Positions 49,425 to 58,005 of a DNA stretch of 64,000 nucleotides are shown here, piece after piece. The notes below the pieces were generated by a model that saw only the letters and a list, made by a program, of their open reading frames with translations, had not been told where the DNA came from and made no database searches. Origin of the DNA: CAZYSK01 sp964649415 (GTDB lineage Bacteria > Chloroflexota > Anaerolineae > B4-G1). The stretch spans positions 81,477-145,476 of the forward strand of contig CAZYSK010000005.1 in the NCBI GenBank assembly GCA_964649415.1, written 5' to 3'. Made by a program: the position numbers and the translations under genes. How positions within the stretch are numbered: the stretch's first letter is position 1; every line of letters starts with the position of its first letter.

Positions 49425-50023
49425 TGTTCAAACAGTTTCGCCAACCGACGGGGTGGATGGCCGGACTCGCCGGGCTGGGCATGAACAGGGGACACGAGAA
49501 GGTCTGGCGCTGGGGGCTGGAGCACGTCGCCATCGCGCCCGATGCCACCATCCTCGACGTGGGATGCGGCGGAGGCGGGGCGGTCAAGATCCTGGCCCGG
49601 ACGGCGCCCCGTGGCAAGGTCTACGGCGTGGACTATGCCGAGGACGTGCTGCCCACAGCCCGCCGGGTCAATCGAGCGACGATCGGGCAGGGCCGCGTCG
49701 AGATCAGGCACGGGAGCGTCTCCGATCTGCCGTTCGCCGACGATACGTTCGACCTGGCGACGGCCTTCGAGACGAGCGTCTTCTGGCCCAGCCCGGTGGA
49801 CGACCTGCGAGAGGTGCGGCGCGTGCTGAAACCGGGCGGCACCCTCCTGATCGCCAACGAGGCGTACGCGGACGCGAGGTTCGAGGAGCGAAACGCCACG
49901 TGGTCGCGCCTGGCCGACTTTCAGCTTCAAACGCCGGAGGAGACCCGCCGGTGCCTGATCGAGGCCGGATACACTCAGTGGAGATCGACACCTTCCCCGA
50001 GAAGAACTGGATCGCGGCCATAG
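49424..50023 (+). CDS. Class I SAM-dependent methyltransferase with 3' frameshift
   Basis: About 200 residues. SAM motif I is ATILDVGCGGGGAVKIL, with the acidic loop KVYGVDYAEDVL, HGSVSDLPFADDTFD and the LREVRRVLKPGGTLLIANE post-motif. The frame ends at 50023 with an arginine/serine-rich tail. The natural-looking end VEIDTFPEKNWIAAIAQK is present in another frame, stopping at 50034. A one-base shift near 49975-49985 therefore breaks the last 18 residues, or is a sequencing error. The start lies at the edge of the tandem repeat array and lacks a ribosome site. Confidence 0.8.
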   Translation: MFKQFRQPTGWMAGLAGLGMNRGHEKVWRWGLEHVAIAPDATILDVGCGGGGAVKILARTAPRGKVYGVDYAEDVLPTARRVNRATIGQGRVEIRHGSVSDLPFADDTFDLATAFETSVFWPSPVDDLREVRRVLKPGGTLLIANEAYADARFEERNATWSRLADFQLQTPEETRRCLIEAGYTQWRSTPSPRRTGSRP

Positions 50024-50036
50024 CACAGAAATAGCG

Positions 50037-50942
50037 ATGGATCAGAATGGATCAGAAATGACAGAACGAAAGATTGAACGCAAGGGCTCGAGCACAGCCG
50101 GATACACCTGCTTTTCGCGGGCGTGTGCCACCAGGGAAAAGGACGAGCGCTTCCGCGGGCCTGACTATCTGGCCGAGATCTTCCTACCACCCATGCCCCG
50201 GATCCTGTTCAGCGTCCCCCTCCTGAGAAAACTGTGTATGCGCAAGCTGTTTCCATGCGGCATATACGAGTACGTCACGGCCAGGACACAACTGCTCGAC
50301 GAGGTCTTTGTGGACGCGCTGGCGCGCGGCTTCCCCCAGGTCGTGCTGCTCGGCGCCGGCATGGACACGCGGGCGCTGCGCTTTGAGGGCAGGAACAGAA
50401 GCACGACGATCTTCGAACTGGATATCGACGCCACACAGCGGTATAAACGCGAGGTATACCAACGGAAAGGGACCGCGCTGCCCGACACACTCGTCTTCGT
50501 GCCCATCGACTTCAACAAGCAGCGCCTCGCTGACGTGCTGTCGGAGGCGGGCTATCAGGAGGGACAACAGACGCTCTTCCTGTGGGAAGGCGTGACGATG
50601 TACCTGGAGCCGGAGGCCGTGGACGGCACGCTGGCCTTCATCCACAGCAGCGCGGCGAAGGGGAGCATCGTCGCCTTAGACTACGTCCGCGCCTCGGTGC
50701 TCCGATACGAGAATACGCTCTATGGCGAAAAAGGCGTCCGTGGAACCGTCGCCCGAGCGGAAGAGGGATGGGTATTCGGCATCGAAGATGGCGCAATCGA
50801 GGGGTTTCTCGCCGAGCGCGGGTTCAAGCTGCTGTCGCACTATGAGCCGCCTGATCTGGAAGCCGCCTATCTCACGGCTGAAGATGGGACGAAACTCGGA
50901 CACATCAACGAGACCCACTGCATCGCGATCGCGGAAGTCTAG
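50037..50942 (+). CDS. SAM-dependent methyltransferase, leucine carboxyl methyltransferase/PPM type
   Basis: A 301-residue protein of the LCM/TIGR00027-like group. Motifs are YEYVTARTQLLDEVFVDAL, the SAM loop QVVLLGAGMDTRALRF, FELDIDATQRYKREVY, FVPIDFNKQ and LFLWEGVTMYLEPEAVD. These enzymes methylate carboxyl or other groups of small molecules or proteins; no substrate is evident. ATG at 50037 or 50058. It lies 3 bp after the restored stop of the preceding methyltransferase and 18 bp before the next gene. Confidence 0.85.
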   Translation: MDQNGSEMTERKIERKGSSTAGYTCFSRACATREKDERFRGPDYLAEIFLPPMPRILFSVPLLRKLCMRKLFPCGIYEYVTARTQLLDEVFVDALARGFPQVVLLGAGMDTRALRFEGRNRSTTIFELDIDATQRYKREVYQRKGTALPDTLVFVPIDFNKQRLADVLSEAGYQEGQQTLFLWEGVTMYLEPEAVDGTLAFIHSSAAKGSIVALDYVRASVLRYENTLYGEKGVRGTVARAEEGWVFGIEDGAIEGFLAERGFKLLSHYEPPDLEAAYLTAEDGTKLGHINETHCIAIAEV

Positions 50943-50959
50943 TCCAGGGAGGTCCTCTC

Positions 50960-51763
50960 ATGAGCAAAGACGTCGAATGTTTCGGGCGTTGCTGGAGCCG
51001 AAGGAGATTCCTGAAAGCAATCGGAGGCGCGACCGTGGGCACGCTGGCCCTGGCCTCGGGGATTGCCTGGCTGAGCGGGCAGAAGAGCGTGTACGAGCTC
51101 GGCCAAGAAAAGGTCATCGAGTACCAAACGCTGTGTCGCCCCAAGATCGAGGAACTGCTCGGCGCAGAGAATTACGAGCGTTGCTGTGCGGCCATGGCAA
51201 GCGCGTATGACGCGTTCGCGCCGCGCCTCCCGGTCCTGGAGGACAAGAACAACCGCGACGTGTTCTTTCGTAACGCCCCTTTCATGCTCTCCCTCTATCG
51301 CGCGCTGCTTGACGAGTTTGCCCTGAGCCAGGAGGCGGCGCTCGACACGTTGAGCCAGATCACGGCTTACAAGGTGCGCGAGGATTATGGGAACGATCCT
51401 GCTATGAAGTTCATCATGTCACGCGTGGCGAGGAGCGATCTCTTAAGGAAGTTGTTCGTGAGTGTATGGGAGCGCGAGGACGAGCCATACGGATGGGCCA
51501 CCGAGTTTCCCCAATCCGATGCCTACATCGCCATCGACGTGACGCGATGTGGCCTGGTCGATTGGTACACAGACCAGGGGGTACCCGAGATTGCCCCCAT
51601 AGGGTGTGAAGGGGATTTCATCATGGCGGAATTCATGACGGGCTTGAAGCTGCTAAGGACGAAGACAATCGCGGGCGGGGATGCTATCTGTGATTTCAGA
51701 TACGTCAGAGAACCGGTTCGAGGAGATACACATGGCCAAGCGATTCACAAGCATAGAGTATAG
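50960..51763 (+). CDS. ATC-hydrolase-like protein
   Basis: A 267-residue protein related to the one at 48189. The N-terminus has SRRRFLKAIGGATVGTLALA, a twin-arginine-like signal or anchor. The C-terminal domain has IDVTRCGLVDWYTDQG, IAPIGCEGDFIMAEF and the family end motif DAICDFRY. The tail after this motif (VREPVRGDTH onward) overlaps the next gene by 32 bp. A CAGGGAGGT site precedes the ATG. Role unknown; its alternation with methyltransferases suggests a common small-molecule pathway. Confidence 0.72.
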   Translation: MSKDVECFGRCWSRRRFLKAIGGATVGTLALASGIAWLSGQKSVYELGQEKVIEYQTLCRPKIEELLGAENYERCCAAMASAYDAFAPRLPVLEDKNNRDVFFRNAPFMLSLYRALLDEFALSQEAALDTLSQITAYKVREDYGNDPAMKFIMSRVARSDLLRKLFVSVWEREDEPYGWATEFPQSDAYIAIDVTRCGLVDWYTDQGVPEIAPIGCEGDFIMAEFMTGLKLLRTKTIAGGDAICDFRYVREPVRGDTHGQAIHKHRV

Positions 51764-52493
51764 CAACTGGGTGTCCGCCAAACTCGTAACCATACCGCTG
51801 TTTATGGGAGCACTCTTTCTCGGACTGACCCTCGTCTGGCCGGGATTCGTCATCCTGGCGGCACTATGCCTCTTGACCGGCGTCTACTTCGTGTACGCCC
51901 ACCGCGCCTTCTCCCCGCGCGGCGGGGACATCCAGGCCAAGCTTTGGAGGCTGCTGCTGGAGCGCCTCAGGTGGGACGGCGCAGGCAAGGCGCTCGACAT
52001 CGGGTGCGGCAACGGCCCGCTGACCATCGCGCTGGCCGAGCGCCATCCTGACGCCCACGTGACCGGCATCGACATCTGGGGCAAGGGCTGGGACTACTCG
52101 AGGGCAGTCTGCGAGCGAAACGCCGAGACCGCAGGCGTGGCCGACAGGACCGGCTTTCAGCGGGGCAGCGCCTCCGCCCTGCCGTTCGAGGACGGCTCGT
52201 TTGACGCGGCCGTCAGCAACTTCGTCTTCCACGAGGTGCGCGACGCCAAAGACAAGCGCGAGCTTGTCCGGGAAGCCCTGCGGGTGACCAAGAGGGGCGG
52301 GCACTTCGCTTTCCAGGACCTGTTCCTGCTCAAAGGGTTGTACGGCGAGATCGGCGACCTGCTGGAGGCTATCAGAGGCTGGGGAATCGCCGAGGTCGCG
52401 TTCGTGGACACCAGCGGGTCGGACTTCATCCCCCCTGCGCTGAAGCTGCCGTTCATGGTCGGCAAGATCGGCATCATCTATGGGACAAAGTGA
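51732..52493 (+). CDS. Membrane-anchored class I SAM methyltransferase
   Basis: A 253-residue protein. Two hydrophobic helices (about residues 15-55) precede a class I methyltransferase domain with SAM motif KALDIGCGNGPLTIALAE, HVTGIDIWGKGWDYS and the SALPFEDGSFDAAVSNFVFH region. RVTKRGGHFAFQDLF follows. The ATG at 51732 has GAGGAG upstream. It overlaps the end of the ATC-hydrolase-like gene. Substrate unknown; membrane anchoring suggests a lipid or quinone-like acceptor, which is inference. Confidence 0.85.
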   Translation: MAKRFTSIEYSNWVSAKLVTIPLFMGALFLGLTLVWPGFVILAALCLLTGVYFVYAHRAFSPRGGDIQAKLWRLLLERLRWDGAGKALDIGCGNGPLTIALAERHPDAHVTGIDIWGKGWDYSRAVCERNAETAGVADRTGFQRGSASALPFEDGSFDAAVSNFVFHEVRDAKDKRELVREALRVTKRGGHFAFQDLFLLKGLYGEIGDLLEAIRGWGIAEVAFVDTSGSDFIPPALKLPFMVGKIGIIYGTK

Positions 52494-52782
52494 GGAAGCC
52501 ACCTTCCTGCCGGGGCTGCTGGTGCTCGACGTTCTTGCGTCTCTCGGGGTCACCCTGGCCACGCTGGCCTTCCAAACAGTCAGCGATTGAGGAGATGCAC
52601 GACGCTCAGGCTCGAATGATCGCCCTGCTCGCTTCTTGAAATGCGCGGCTAAGACCCGTGCGGACCTTGTTGACGATTGCGGGACTCGTGCGCGCTGGTG
52701 TACCCGCGACGCCGGCACGATAGCTGGGGAGAGACGCTCGCCGCCACCCGCTAACCTCGACACAGCACGACCGCAATCGTGC
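52494..52782. other. Intergenic region, degraded
   Basis: About 290 bases without a convincing gene. A 36-codon open frame from 52480 to 52590 is hydrophobic but has no support. The last 50 bases, with ACAGCACGACCGCAATC, are the upstream part of the dispersed promoter repeat. Confidence 0.4.
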
Positions 52783-52811
52783 TTGACACCCTCGCGGAGC
52801 TACAATAGAAT
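52783..52811 (+). promoter_or_regulatory. Dispersed-family promoter before the PLP-decarboxylase pseudogene
   Basis: TTGACA at 52783-52788, 17 bp, TAGAAT at 52806-52811, with the conserved CGACCGCAATC flank upstream. The ATG of the pseudogene lies about 11-18 bases after the expected transcription start. Confidence 0.75.
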
Positions 52812-52829
52812 ATGTAACGAGAATTGCAC

Positions 52830-53341
52830 ATGAGAGACCTTCTTCTGAACGCCGCCCAACGGGCGGCACAATACAGAGATGGCCTTGCCACGCGTTCGGT
52901 AGTGCCGACCCCAGAGGCACTGCAGCGCCTGGCGCTTCTGGATGAGCCGTTGCCGGAGAAACCGACCGATCCCCACGAGGTTCTCCGTCTGCTGGACGAA
53001 ATCGGCTCGCCAGCCACCCTGGCGACCGCCGGGGGACGCTTCTTTGGGTTTGTTCGTGCCAACACGCGGCGTATCTCGCAAATGGCCTACGGCGTGCCGG
53101 GTACGAGATCTGGAACGACGTCGTGCTCAACCAGGTGCTCGTGTCATTCGGGAGTGACGAGGTTACACGTCGCGTCATCGCGGGCCTTCAACAGGACGGG
53201 ACGTGTTGGTGTGGTGGGACCATCCGCCAGGGGCGGGCAGCGATGCGGATCAGCGTGTCCTCGTGGGCGACGACCGAGGAAGATTGTGAACGCAGCCTAG
53301 CGGCGATGCTGAGAATAGCTACCGAAGCGGCGGCTCGATGA
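52830..53341 (+). pseudogene. Remnant of a pyridoxal-dependent decarboxylase/aminotransferase
   Basis: The first 73 codons (RDLLLNAAQRAAQYRDGL through ATAGGRFFGFV) match the N-terminus of group II-type PLP decarboxylases of about 470 residues. From 53096, in another frame, the sequence reads AGYEIWNDVVLNQVLVSFG and on to IRQGRAAMRISVSSWATTEE, the C-terminal end of the same family, with a stop at 53341. Roughly 300 central residues, including the PLP lysine, are missing and the two ends are out of frame. A functional promoter still precedes it. Confidence 0.8.
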
Positions 53342-53383
53342 CGTGCCAACGACCAGCCAAGCAGGGAACGCGGCCGAGCGCCT

Positions 53384-54013
53384 GAGAGAGATTTGATGAA
53401 CACCCAAGACACAACTGCTCGTGATGCAGCAGTGCAGCGGGTCCGCGCCGTCATCGAAAGCCTGGATCGGGAAGGCGCGACCCCGATAGATGCCGGTGAT
53501 GCGAAAGCCGATTTTCGTACCGCCCTCCCCCAGTTTCTCAAGGAAGGCCGGCAGTTCGATCTGGCTTTCGTCGACGGCAATCATCGTTTTGACGCGGTCT
53601 TCCTCGACCTGTACTACCTGGGGCACCTGGTGCGCAAGGGAGGGGTCATCATCCTCGACGATTACAACCTGCCGGGCATCGAGCGGGCGGCATCGTTCTT
53701 CGTGAAGAATCTTGAATGGAAGATCGAAGAAACGTCACCGCCAGATGACGAGCATCAGTGGGTCGTCCTTCGCACCTCAGAAGACGAGGACACCCGAGAC
53801 TTCCGGTACTTTGTGGAGTTCTGAGCGCGGCTGTTGGGGTCCAGCCCAACGACGCGGGCGCTCGCCGACACCCGGTAACCTCGGCACAGCGCGACCGCAA
53901 TCCGGCTTGACATCTGTGCGGAGTTGCAATAGAATATGAACACGTAACCACGTTGGCCCAGGCAGCAGGAGCGCTTCGGAGGTGCCCATTGCAGGAACAC
54001 AGAGCCCGCCCAC
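53384..54013 (+). repeat. Long direct repeat, copy 1 (with 264-bp deletion)
   Basis: Nearly identical to 58203-59096. It covers the methyltransferase gene, its 3' flank and the promoter and leader of the regulatory cassette. Copy 1 lacks bases equivalent to 58340-58603. Confidence 0.9.
53396..53824 (+). pseudogene. Internally deleted copy of a SAM methyltransferase
   Basis: A 142-residue open frame identical over most of its length to the 230-residue methyltransferase at 58215. It lacks exactly 88 residues: KADFRT is joined directly to ALPQFLKEGRQFDLAFVDGN. The missing part contains the SAM-binding segment (IEVGLAFGFSALHI). The deletion keeps the frame, so a protein could be made, but it should not bind SAM. 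The C-terminal catalytic-half motifs FDLAFVDGNHRFD and GGVIILDDYNLPG remain. Confidence 0.8.
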
Positions 54014-54041
54014 ACGATCACGGTGTAGGTGGGCGTTTTTT
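53907..54041 (+). promoter_or_regulatory. Dispersed regulatory cassette F (promoter, leader, terminator)
   Basis: TTGACA at 53907-53912, 17 bp, TAGAAT at 53930-53935. The leader CCACGTTGGCCCAGGCAGC is followed by GGAGCGCTTCGGAGGT. The terminator has the GCCCGCCCAC arm from 54004 and GGTGGGC from 54028, then GTTTTTT. This is the clearest terminator of the family. The next gene starts at 54237. Confidence 0.8.
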
Positions 54042-54137
54042 GCAGGCGCGGTTTCGACCTGAGACACCAAAATCGGAGTGTATATGGAAACTCGTCGGTC
54101 TAAGATGACGCGCGAGAGTTTGGGTCAAAAGGTATCC

Positions 54138-54197
54138 ATATAACACCCCAAATCAGGAAATTAGGTGGAGAATCGTCGGCCTATTGGTTAGTTATGC
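54138..54197. other. attC-like recombination site candidate
   Basis: ATATAAC at 54138-54144 and GTTATGC at 54191-54197 bracket an imperfect stem (CCCCAAAT against ATTGGTTA), the layout of an integron attC site (RYYYAAC...GTTRRRY). GTTATGC is the complement of the GCATAAC at 55455. Weak on its own. Confidence 0.35.
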
Positions 54198-54236
54198 GGC
54201 CATGCCGCGAAAGCATATCAGAAAAAGGAGAACACA

Positions 54237-54530
54237 ATGCAAAACGTAATCAAGGACACAAAGCGGAAGATAGAGAACTTCAAGAAAGCAGTCAAGTATC
54301 TTGATGAATGTGGTGACTTTGACTTCGATGACTTCAAAGAGGCCTACCGCATTGCTGGGACGAATGCTCAGGAATCTGAACTGCGCGAGATGTGGTCAGA
54401 GGCAAGGCTCGTCTTGCCTGGCCCAGGTCACCCTGGTGGTGTGGGATCCCTCCGACAAGTCACCCGCGATTCCTTCACAGCTGCTGCCGCCGAAGCTCAA
54501 AAACTGGTCGATATGATGGAAAACATGTAG
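54237..54530 (+). CDS. Hypothetical protein
   Basis: A 97-residue, mostly helical and strongly charged protein (DTKRKIENFKKAVKYLDECG at the start). Base composition is clearly lower in GC than the rest of the window, which suggests recent transfer. AAAAAGGAG precedes the ATG. I do not recognise a family. It is the first of three small genes lying between two attC-like sites. Confidence 0.6.
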   Translation: MQNVIKDTKRKIENFKKAVKYLDECGDFDFDDFKEAYRIAGTNAQESELREMWSEARLVLPGPGHPGGVGSLRQVTRDSFTAAAAEAQKLVDMMENM

Positions 54531-54581
54531 CGGGAGCTGTGCACACAGCTACAGTATAATCACAGCTATAAGGAAGAAGAA

Positions 54582-54944
54582 ATGGCGAACAAAATCAAAG
54601 GGATCTACCTCATGACTTGCAGTCTAGGCACAGCGAATAAGAACAAGCATTCTCAACTTGCAGGTCAAGCATTACAAGATCTGAAGGCGAGCAATACCGA
54701 TTTCCAAAAAGTACATGCACAGGCAAGCATAGATAGGCCTAGATTCCACGAAGCTTTTCAGCAAATCGGCTATCTCGGTCAACCTTTCGATGTAATAGTA
54801 TCTAACTTCAAGAGATGGCTTCAGCAGCAAGACGTAGTAATCAATGAACAAAGATGGGATCAGTCCTTCTTCTATAAAGAGATAACTGAGCCTACGACAG
54901 TTGGAGTTCAGAAACATTACGTCTTGGTCTACTATCACACGTAG
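54582..54944 (+). CDS. Hypothetical protein
   Basis: A 120-residue protein of unknown family with low-GC codons. Visible segments include GIYLMTCSLGTANKNKHSQL near the N-terminus and HYVLVYYHT at the end. AAGGAAGAAGAA precedes the ATG. It lies 51 bases after the previous small gene. A toxin or phage-defence role is possible in this accessory setting but there is no motif to support it. Confidence 0.6.
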   Translation: MANKIKGIYLMTCSLGTANKNKHSQLAGQALQDLKASNTDFQKVHAQASIDRPRFHEAFQQIGYLGQPFDVIVSNFKRWLQQQDVVINEQRWDQSFFYKEITEPTTVGVQKHYVLVYYHT

Positions 54945-55000
54945 CCTTCTGTGATGCCACTGCTGGAAACCTGGAAGCGATAGCCGAAAGGAAATGCACG

Positions 55001-55324
55001 ATGTTAACAGTCCTAGATGTGATGGATCTAAAGAGAAAAGAGGATATCGATGCACTAATCCGTGCTTTGCAGTATCAGAATGACACTGCTGTACGGGCAG
55101 AGGCCGCTTTGTCACTAGGTCGGTTAGGCGACCTACGGGCTGTCGAACCGCTAATCTCGACTCTCCAGAGTGACAGCGACCCCTATGTGCGCTCTCTAGC
55201 AGCTACGGCCTTGGGCAATCTGGGTGATACCAGAGCGCAAGGGGCTCTTCTGAACGCTCTGCAAAGTGATACCCTCGAGGTAGGCGCAGCAGCAGGGGAA
55301 GCTCTGAGTAAATTGGGAGGCTGA
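55001..55324 (+). CDS. HEAT-repeat protein
   Basis: A 107-residue protein made of about three HEAT/PBS-lyase-type repeats: DIDALIRALQYQNDTAVRAE, AVEPLISTLQSDSDPYVRSL and QGALLNALQSDTLEVGAAAG, each followed by a short GDxxA turn. Such repeats mediate protein-protein contacts. The ATG has GAAAGGAAATGC upstream. Ends 163 bp before the IS21 left end. Confidence 0.8.
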   Translation: MLTVLDVMDLKRKEDIDALIRALQYQNDTAVRAEAALSLGRLGDLRAVEPLISTLQSDSDPYVRSLAATALGNLGDTRAQGALLNALQSDTLEVGAAAGEALSKLGG

Positions 55325-55454
55325 CCAAGTTCCTTCAACTCTGAAAGTGAATCCAAACCGATATGTCTGAGCCACGGGGCAATCGCGGTCGCGCCGTGGT
55401 AGTCATCTCAGAGCTTGCGTTGAATGCTGGTCTTGCATGTTAGAGGACAAGGCC

Positions 55455-55486
55455 GCATAACCCGTCGCTGGAGCCGACCAGGCTAT
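55455..55486. other. attC-like half-site interrupted by IS21
   Basis: GCATAACCCGTCGCTGGAGC followed by CGACC closely resembles the 5' half of integron attC sites (TAAC, then TC-rich spacer, then AGCCGAC). The expected complementary 3' half is absent; the IS21 left end begins at 55487. Confidence 0.4.
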
Positions 55487-55693
55487 TGTCAAGAGCCGGA
55501 CGCAAATGTACCACCGATGTTCACCAAAAACGCGCCATGCATGTTCACCAAGAATGCGCCACCCATGTTCACCGAAAATGTACCGCCGGTGTGCAGCCAA
55601 ATGCACCACCCTCCCGGAGCCTGCCCAGAGCAAGCTCCGGGAAGCGGCAGCGAACGAGACTCACTTTTCAACACGATGCAAAGTCGTCGTCGG

Positions 55694-56461
55694 TCAATGT
55701 GGCTCCAGAAACACCTCCTGTTCCAATCGCCTCCGACCCTGAGCGCGGAAACTGTCTCCGCGCAGAATGACCATCTCGGCCCGGTGAAGGAGGCGGTCGA
55801 GGCCCGCTGAGGCCAAGAGTGGATCGTGGAACAGGTCCGGCCACTCGGAAGGAGCACGATTGCTGGTGAGTAGGATGCTGCCGCGCTCGTATCGCTCGTT
55901 AACAATATCATACAAGTCCTCCGGGGCGGGAGGCTGCAGCGGCTTGAGGCCGAAGTCGTCCAGGATGAGCAGATCGGGACGGAGATAGGTGTTGAGCCGC
56001 CGCTCCCAGGAGCCGTCGGCCCGGCCGCCGTTGAGGTGCTGGAGCATCTTGTTGGTATTGATCAACAGGACTTGGAATCCCTGCCGACACGCCTCCTGGC
56101 CCAACGCCTGAGCGACGTGAGACTTTCCCACGCCCGTCGGGCCGCATACCAACAGATTCCGATGCTCGCGGATGTAGTCGCAGGCGGCGAGGGCCAGGAT
56201 CTGCTGGCGGTTGATGGAGGGGTTGAAGGTGAAGTCGAAGGTCTCCAGTGTCTTGGTCGTGTTGAGTGTCGCCCGACGCAAGCGGAGCTGAAGCTGCTTC
56301 TGTCCGCGACGCTCCACCTCGTCTTCGAGCAGGCGTGAGAGGAACTCGACGTAGGACCACTTGCCGTCGATAGCCTGGCGGTTGCGGGCATCCAGCGTCT
56401 CCAGGACGCCGGAGAGGCGCAACTGCTTCAGATAAGGGACGAGTTGGTGTTTCAGTTCCAC
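55694..56461 (-). CDS. istB: IS21-family helper ATPase IstB
   Basis: A 255-residue AAA+ ATPase that assists IstA in target choice and transposition. The Walker A motif is LLVCGPTGVGKSHVAQALG, Walker B is LLILDDFGLKPL, and sensor/arginine motifs follow in the RYERGSILLTSNRAPSEW stretch. Its ATG overlaps the istA stop by 10 bp, the usual coupled arrangement. Full length and apparently intact. Confidence 0.95.
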   Translation of the reverse strand: MELKHQLVPYLKQLRLSGVLETLDARNRQAIDGKWSYVEFLSRLLEDEVERRGQKQLQLRLRRATLNTTKTLETFDFTFNPSINRQQILALAACDYIREHRNLLVCGPTGVGKSHVAQALGQEACRQGFQVLLINTNKMLQHLNGGRADGSWERRLNTYLRPDLLILDDFGLKPLQPPAPEDLYDIVNERYERGSILLTSNRAPSEWPDLFHDPLLASAGLDRLLHRAEMVILRGDSFRAQGRRRLEQEVFLEPH

Positions 56462-58005
56462 GACGCACCGTCTATCAGGCCGCCGACCAACTCGTCGGTG
56501 GGCCGTGCGAAGGTAGTTGCTGCGGGCGTCGACACCGGATCAGGCAGCGGCGCGTCCTCCAGCCCCTGCCGCAGGATGCGCTTGATCGTCCTGTAGGCCG
56601 GATCGTCGAAGTGCAAGGCGCGACGACAAGCTGCTTCCAGCCGCTGCGCGCTGAACGTTTCGCATAGCCGCGTGATCCGGCCCGCCGTCGGCAGCCGGTC
56701 GGCCACGTCGTCGTCTAGAAGCGTCTGGACCACCTCCAGCGTTGCCGGGCCAATCTCCATCGCCTTGGCCAGGCAGTCCTCCCGGTTCAGAATCAGCCCG
56801 GGCACCTTGTCGGGCGGCAGATGATCGAGATGGGTCAAACGCTCCCCGGGGGACTGGGCGCGCTCGTGGGTGGCGACCAACTGGTGGGTGGTGGTGTAGA
56901 TGCGTACCTGCTGGATGCCGCCGCAGGCCCACACGTCCTGCGTGATCAGCCGGTGCGGCACGGAGTAGTAGGCCTGGTCGAACTCGACGTAGCAGTCGCG
57001 CTGGACCTTGATCTTCTTCCAGACGGCCATATCGTACGGTGTCTCCGGCAGCGGCCGTAGACGCACGCGCTCGGTTTCCTGGAAACGGGCCAGGGGCTGC
57101 TCCTTGGTCGTGCCGTGACGGCGCAGCCCGGCGGTGGTGTCGCACCAGACCAGCACGTCCCGGTTGGCCTGGGTGATCGTCGTCGGCTCTCGTCCGCCCA
57201 GGAAGTTGCGCTTGACGTAGTGGACGCCGCCCTTCTCGACCTTGCCCTTGTGCTGGGGCGTGCGCGGACGACAGGGGGCAATCAGGAAGCCGTAGTGCTC
57301 GGCGCATTCCCGGTACGACTGCTGCACCTCGGGATCGTCCCACACCGCTCTGACAATGGCTGCTTTGAGATTGTCGATCACGATGCGCCGCGGCACCCCG
57401 CCGAACCACGTCAGGGCGTTCCGGTGCAGCCGCAGCCACGTCTCGACCTTCTGGTCGAAGACGAACTCGACGTACTGGTGGCGGCTCCACGACAGCGTCA
57501 TCACGAAGGCCCACGTCTTGCGCAGCTTGCCCGTCTCTGGGTCGATCATCAGCCCGGCATGGCCAAAGTCAACCTGTGCTTCCTCGCCGGGCGGGGTCTC
57601 CACCCGGACCGTCACCTCCGGCTCCCGGGGCTCCAAGGAACGGACGAAGCGGTAGACCGACGCGTAGCTGCCACAGTATTCTCGTTCCTTCAAGCGCTCA
57701 TAGATCGCAGCGATCTCCACCTTCTGCTCTCGCAACTTCACCACCAGCTCTCGATACGGTTCCACCGTCGAGGTGTTCTGCGGAGGCGGCGGACTCATCA
57801 TCGTCTCGTCCAGCAGCCTCTGCAAGTCACCGAGGGAGGGCAATGGCTCCTCCAGCAGTGCCTGCTCCGTCGCCCAGGCACGATACCGGCCGACGGTCTT
57901 TCGATTCACCCGCATCGCCTTAGCAATCGCTCGATCGCTTTGACCTTTCTGCAGGCGGCGCAACATCTCTCGAATGTCCATGGTCTCCTTCCTGTTTCCG
58001 GGCAT
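56452..58005 (-). CDS. istA: IS21-family transposase IstA
   Basis: A 517-residue DDE transposase. An N-terminal helix-turn-helix (IREMLRRLQKGQSDRAIAKA) binds the ends. The catalytic core has Asp in EEAQVDFGHAG, Asp in RRIVIDNLKAAI and Glu in HKGKVEKGGVHYVK, the DDE triad. The C-terminal Mu-type domain includes YDMAVWKKIKV and YYSVPHRL. The start could be the ATG at 58005 or the one at 57981 (MDIREML). Intact, so the element may be active. Confidence 0.95.
   Translation of the reverse strand: MPGNRKETMDIREMLRRLQKGQSDRAIAKAMRVNRKTVGRYRAWATEQALLEEPLPSLGDLQRLLDETMMSPPPPQNTSTVEPYRELVVKLREQKVEIAAIYERLKEREYCGSYASVYRFVRSLEPREPEVTVRVETPPGEEAQVDFGHAGLMIDPETGKLRKTWAFVMTLSWSRHQYVEFVFDQKVETWLRLHRNALTWFGGVPRRIVIDNLKAAIVRAVWDDPEVQQSYRECAEHYGFLIAPCRPRTPQHKGKVEKGGVHYVKRNFLGGREPTTITQANRDVLVWCDTTAGLRRHGTTKEQPLARFQETERVRLRPLPETPYDMAVWKKIKVQRDCYVEFDQAYYSVPHRLITQDVWACGGIQQVRIYTTTHQLVATHERAQSPGERLTHLDHLPPDKVPGLILNREDCLAKAMEIGPATLEVVQTLLDDDVADRLPTAGRITRLCETFSAQRLEAACRRALHFDDPAYRTIKRILRQGLEDAPLPDPVSTPAATTFARPTDELVGGLIDGASWN

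Noticed and set aside
52480..52590. A 36-codon hydrophobic open frame after the membrane methyltransferase
   Set aside because: It overlaps the upstream stop, has no ribosome site and no recognisable family; chance is the simplest explanation.
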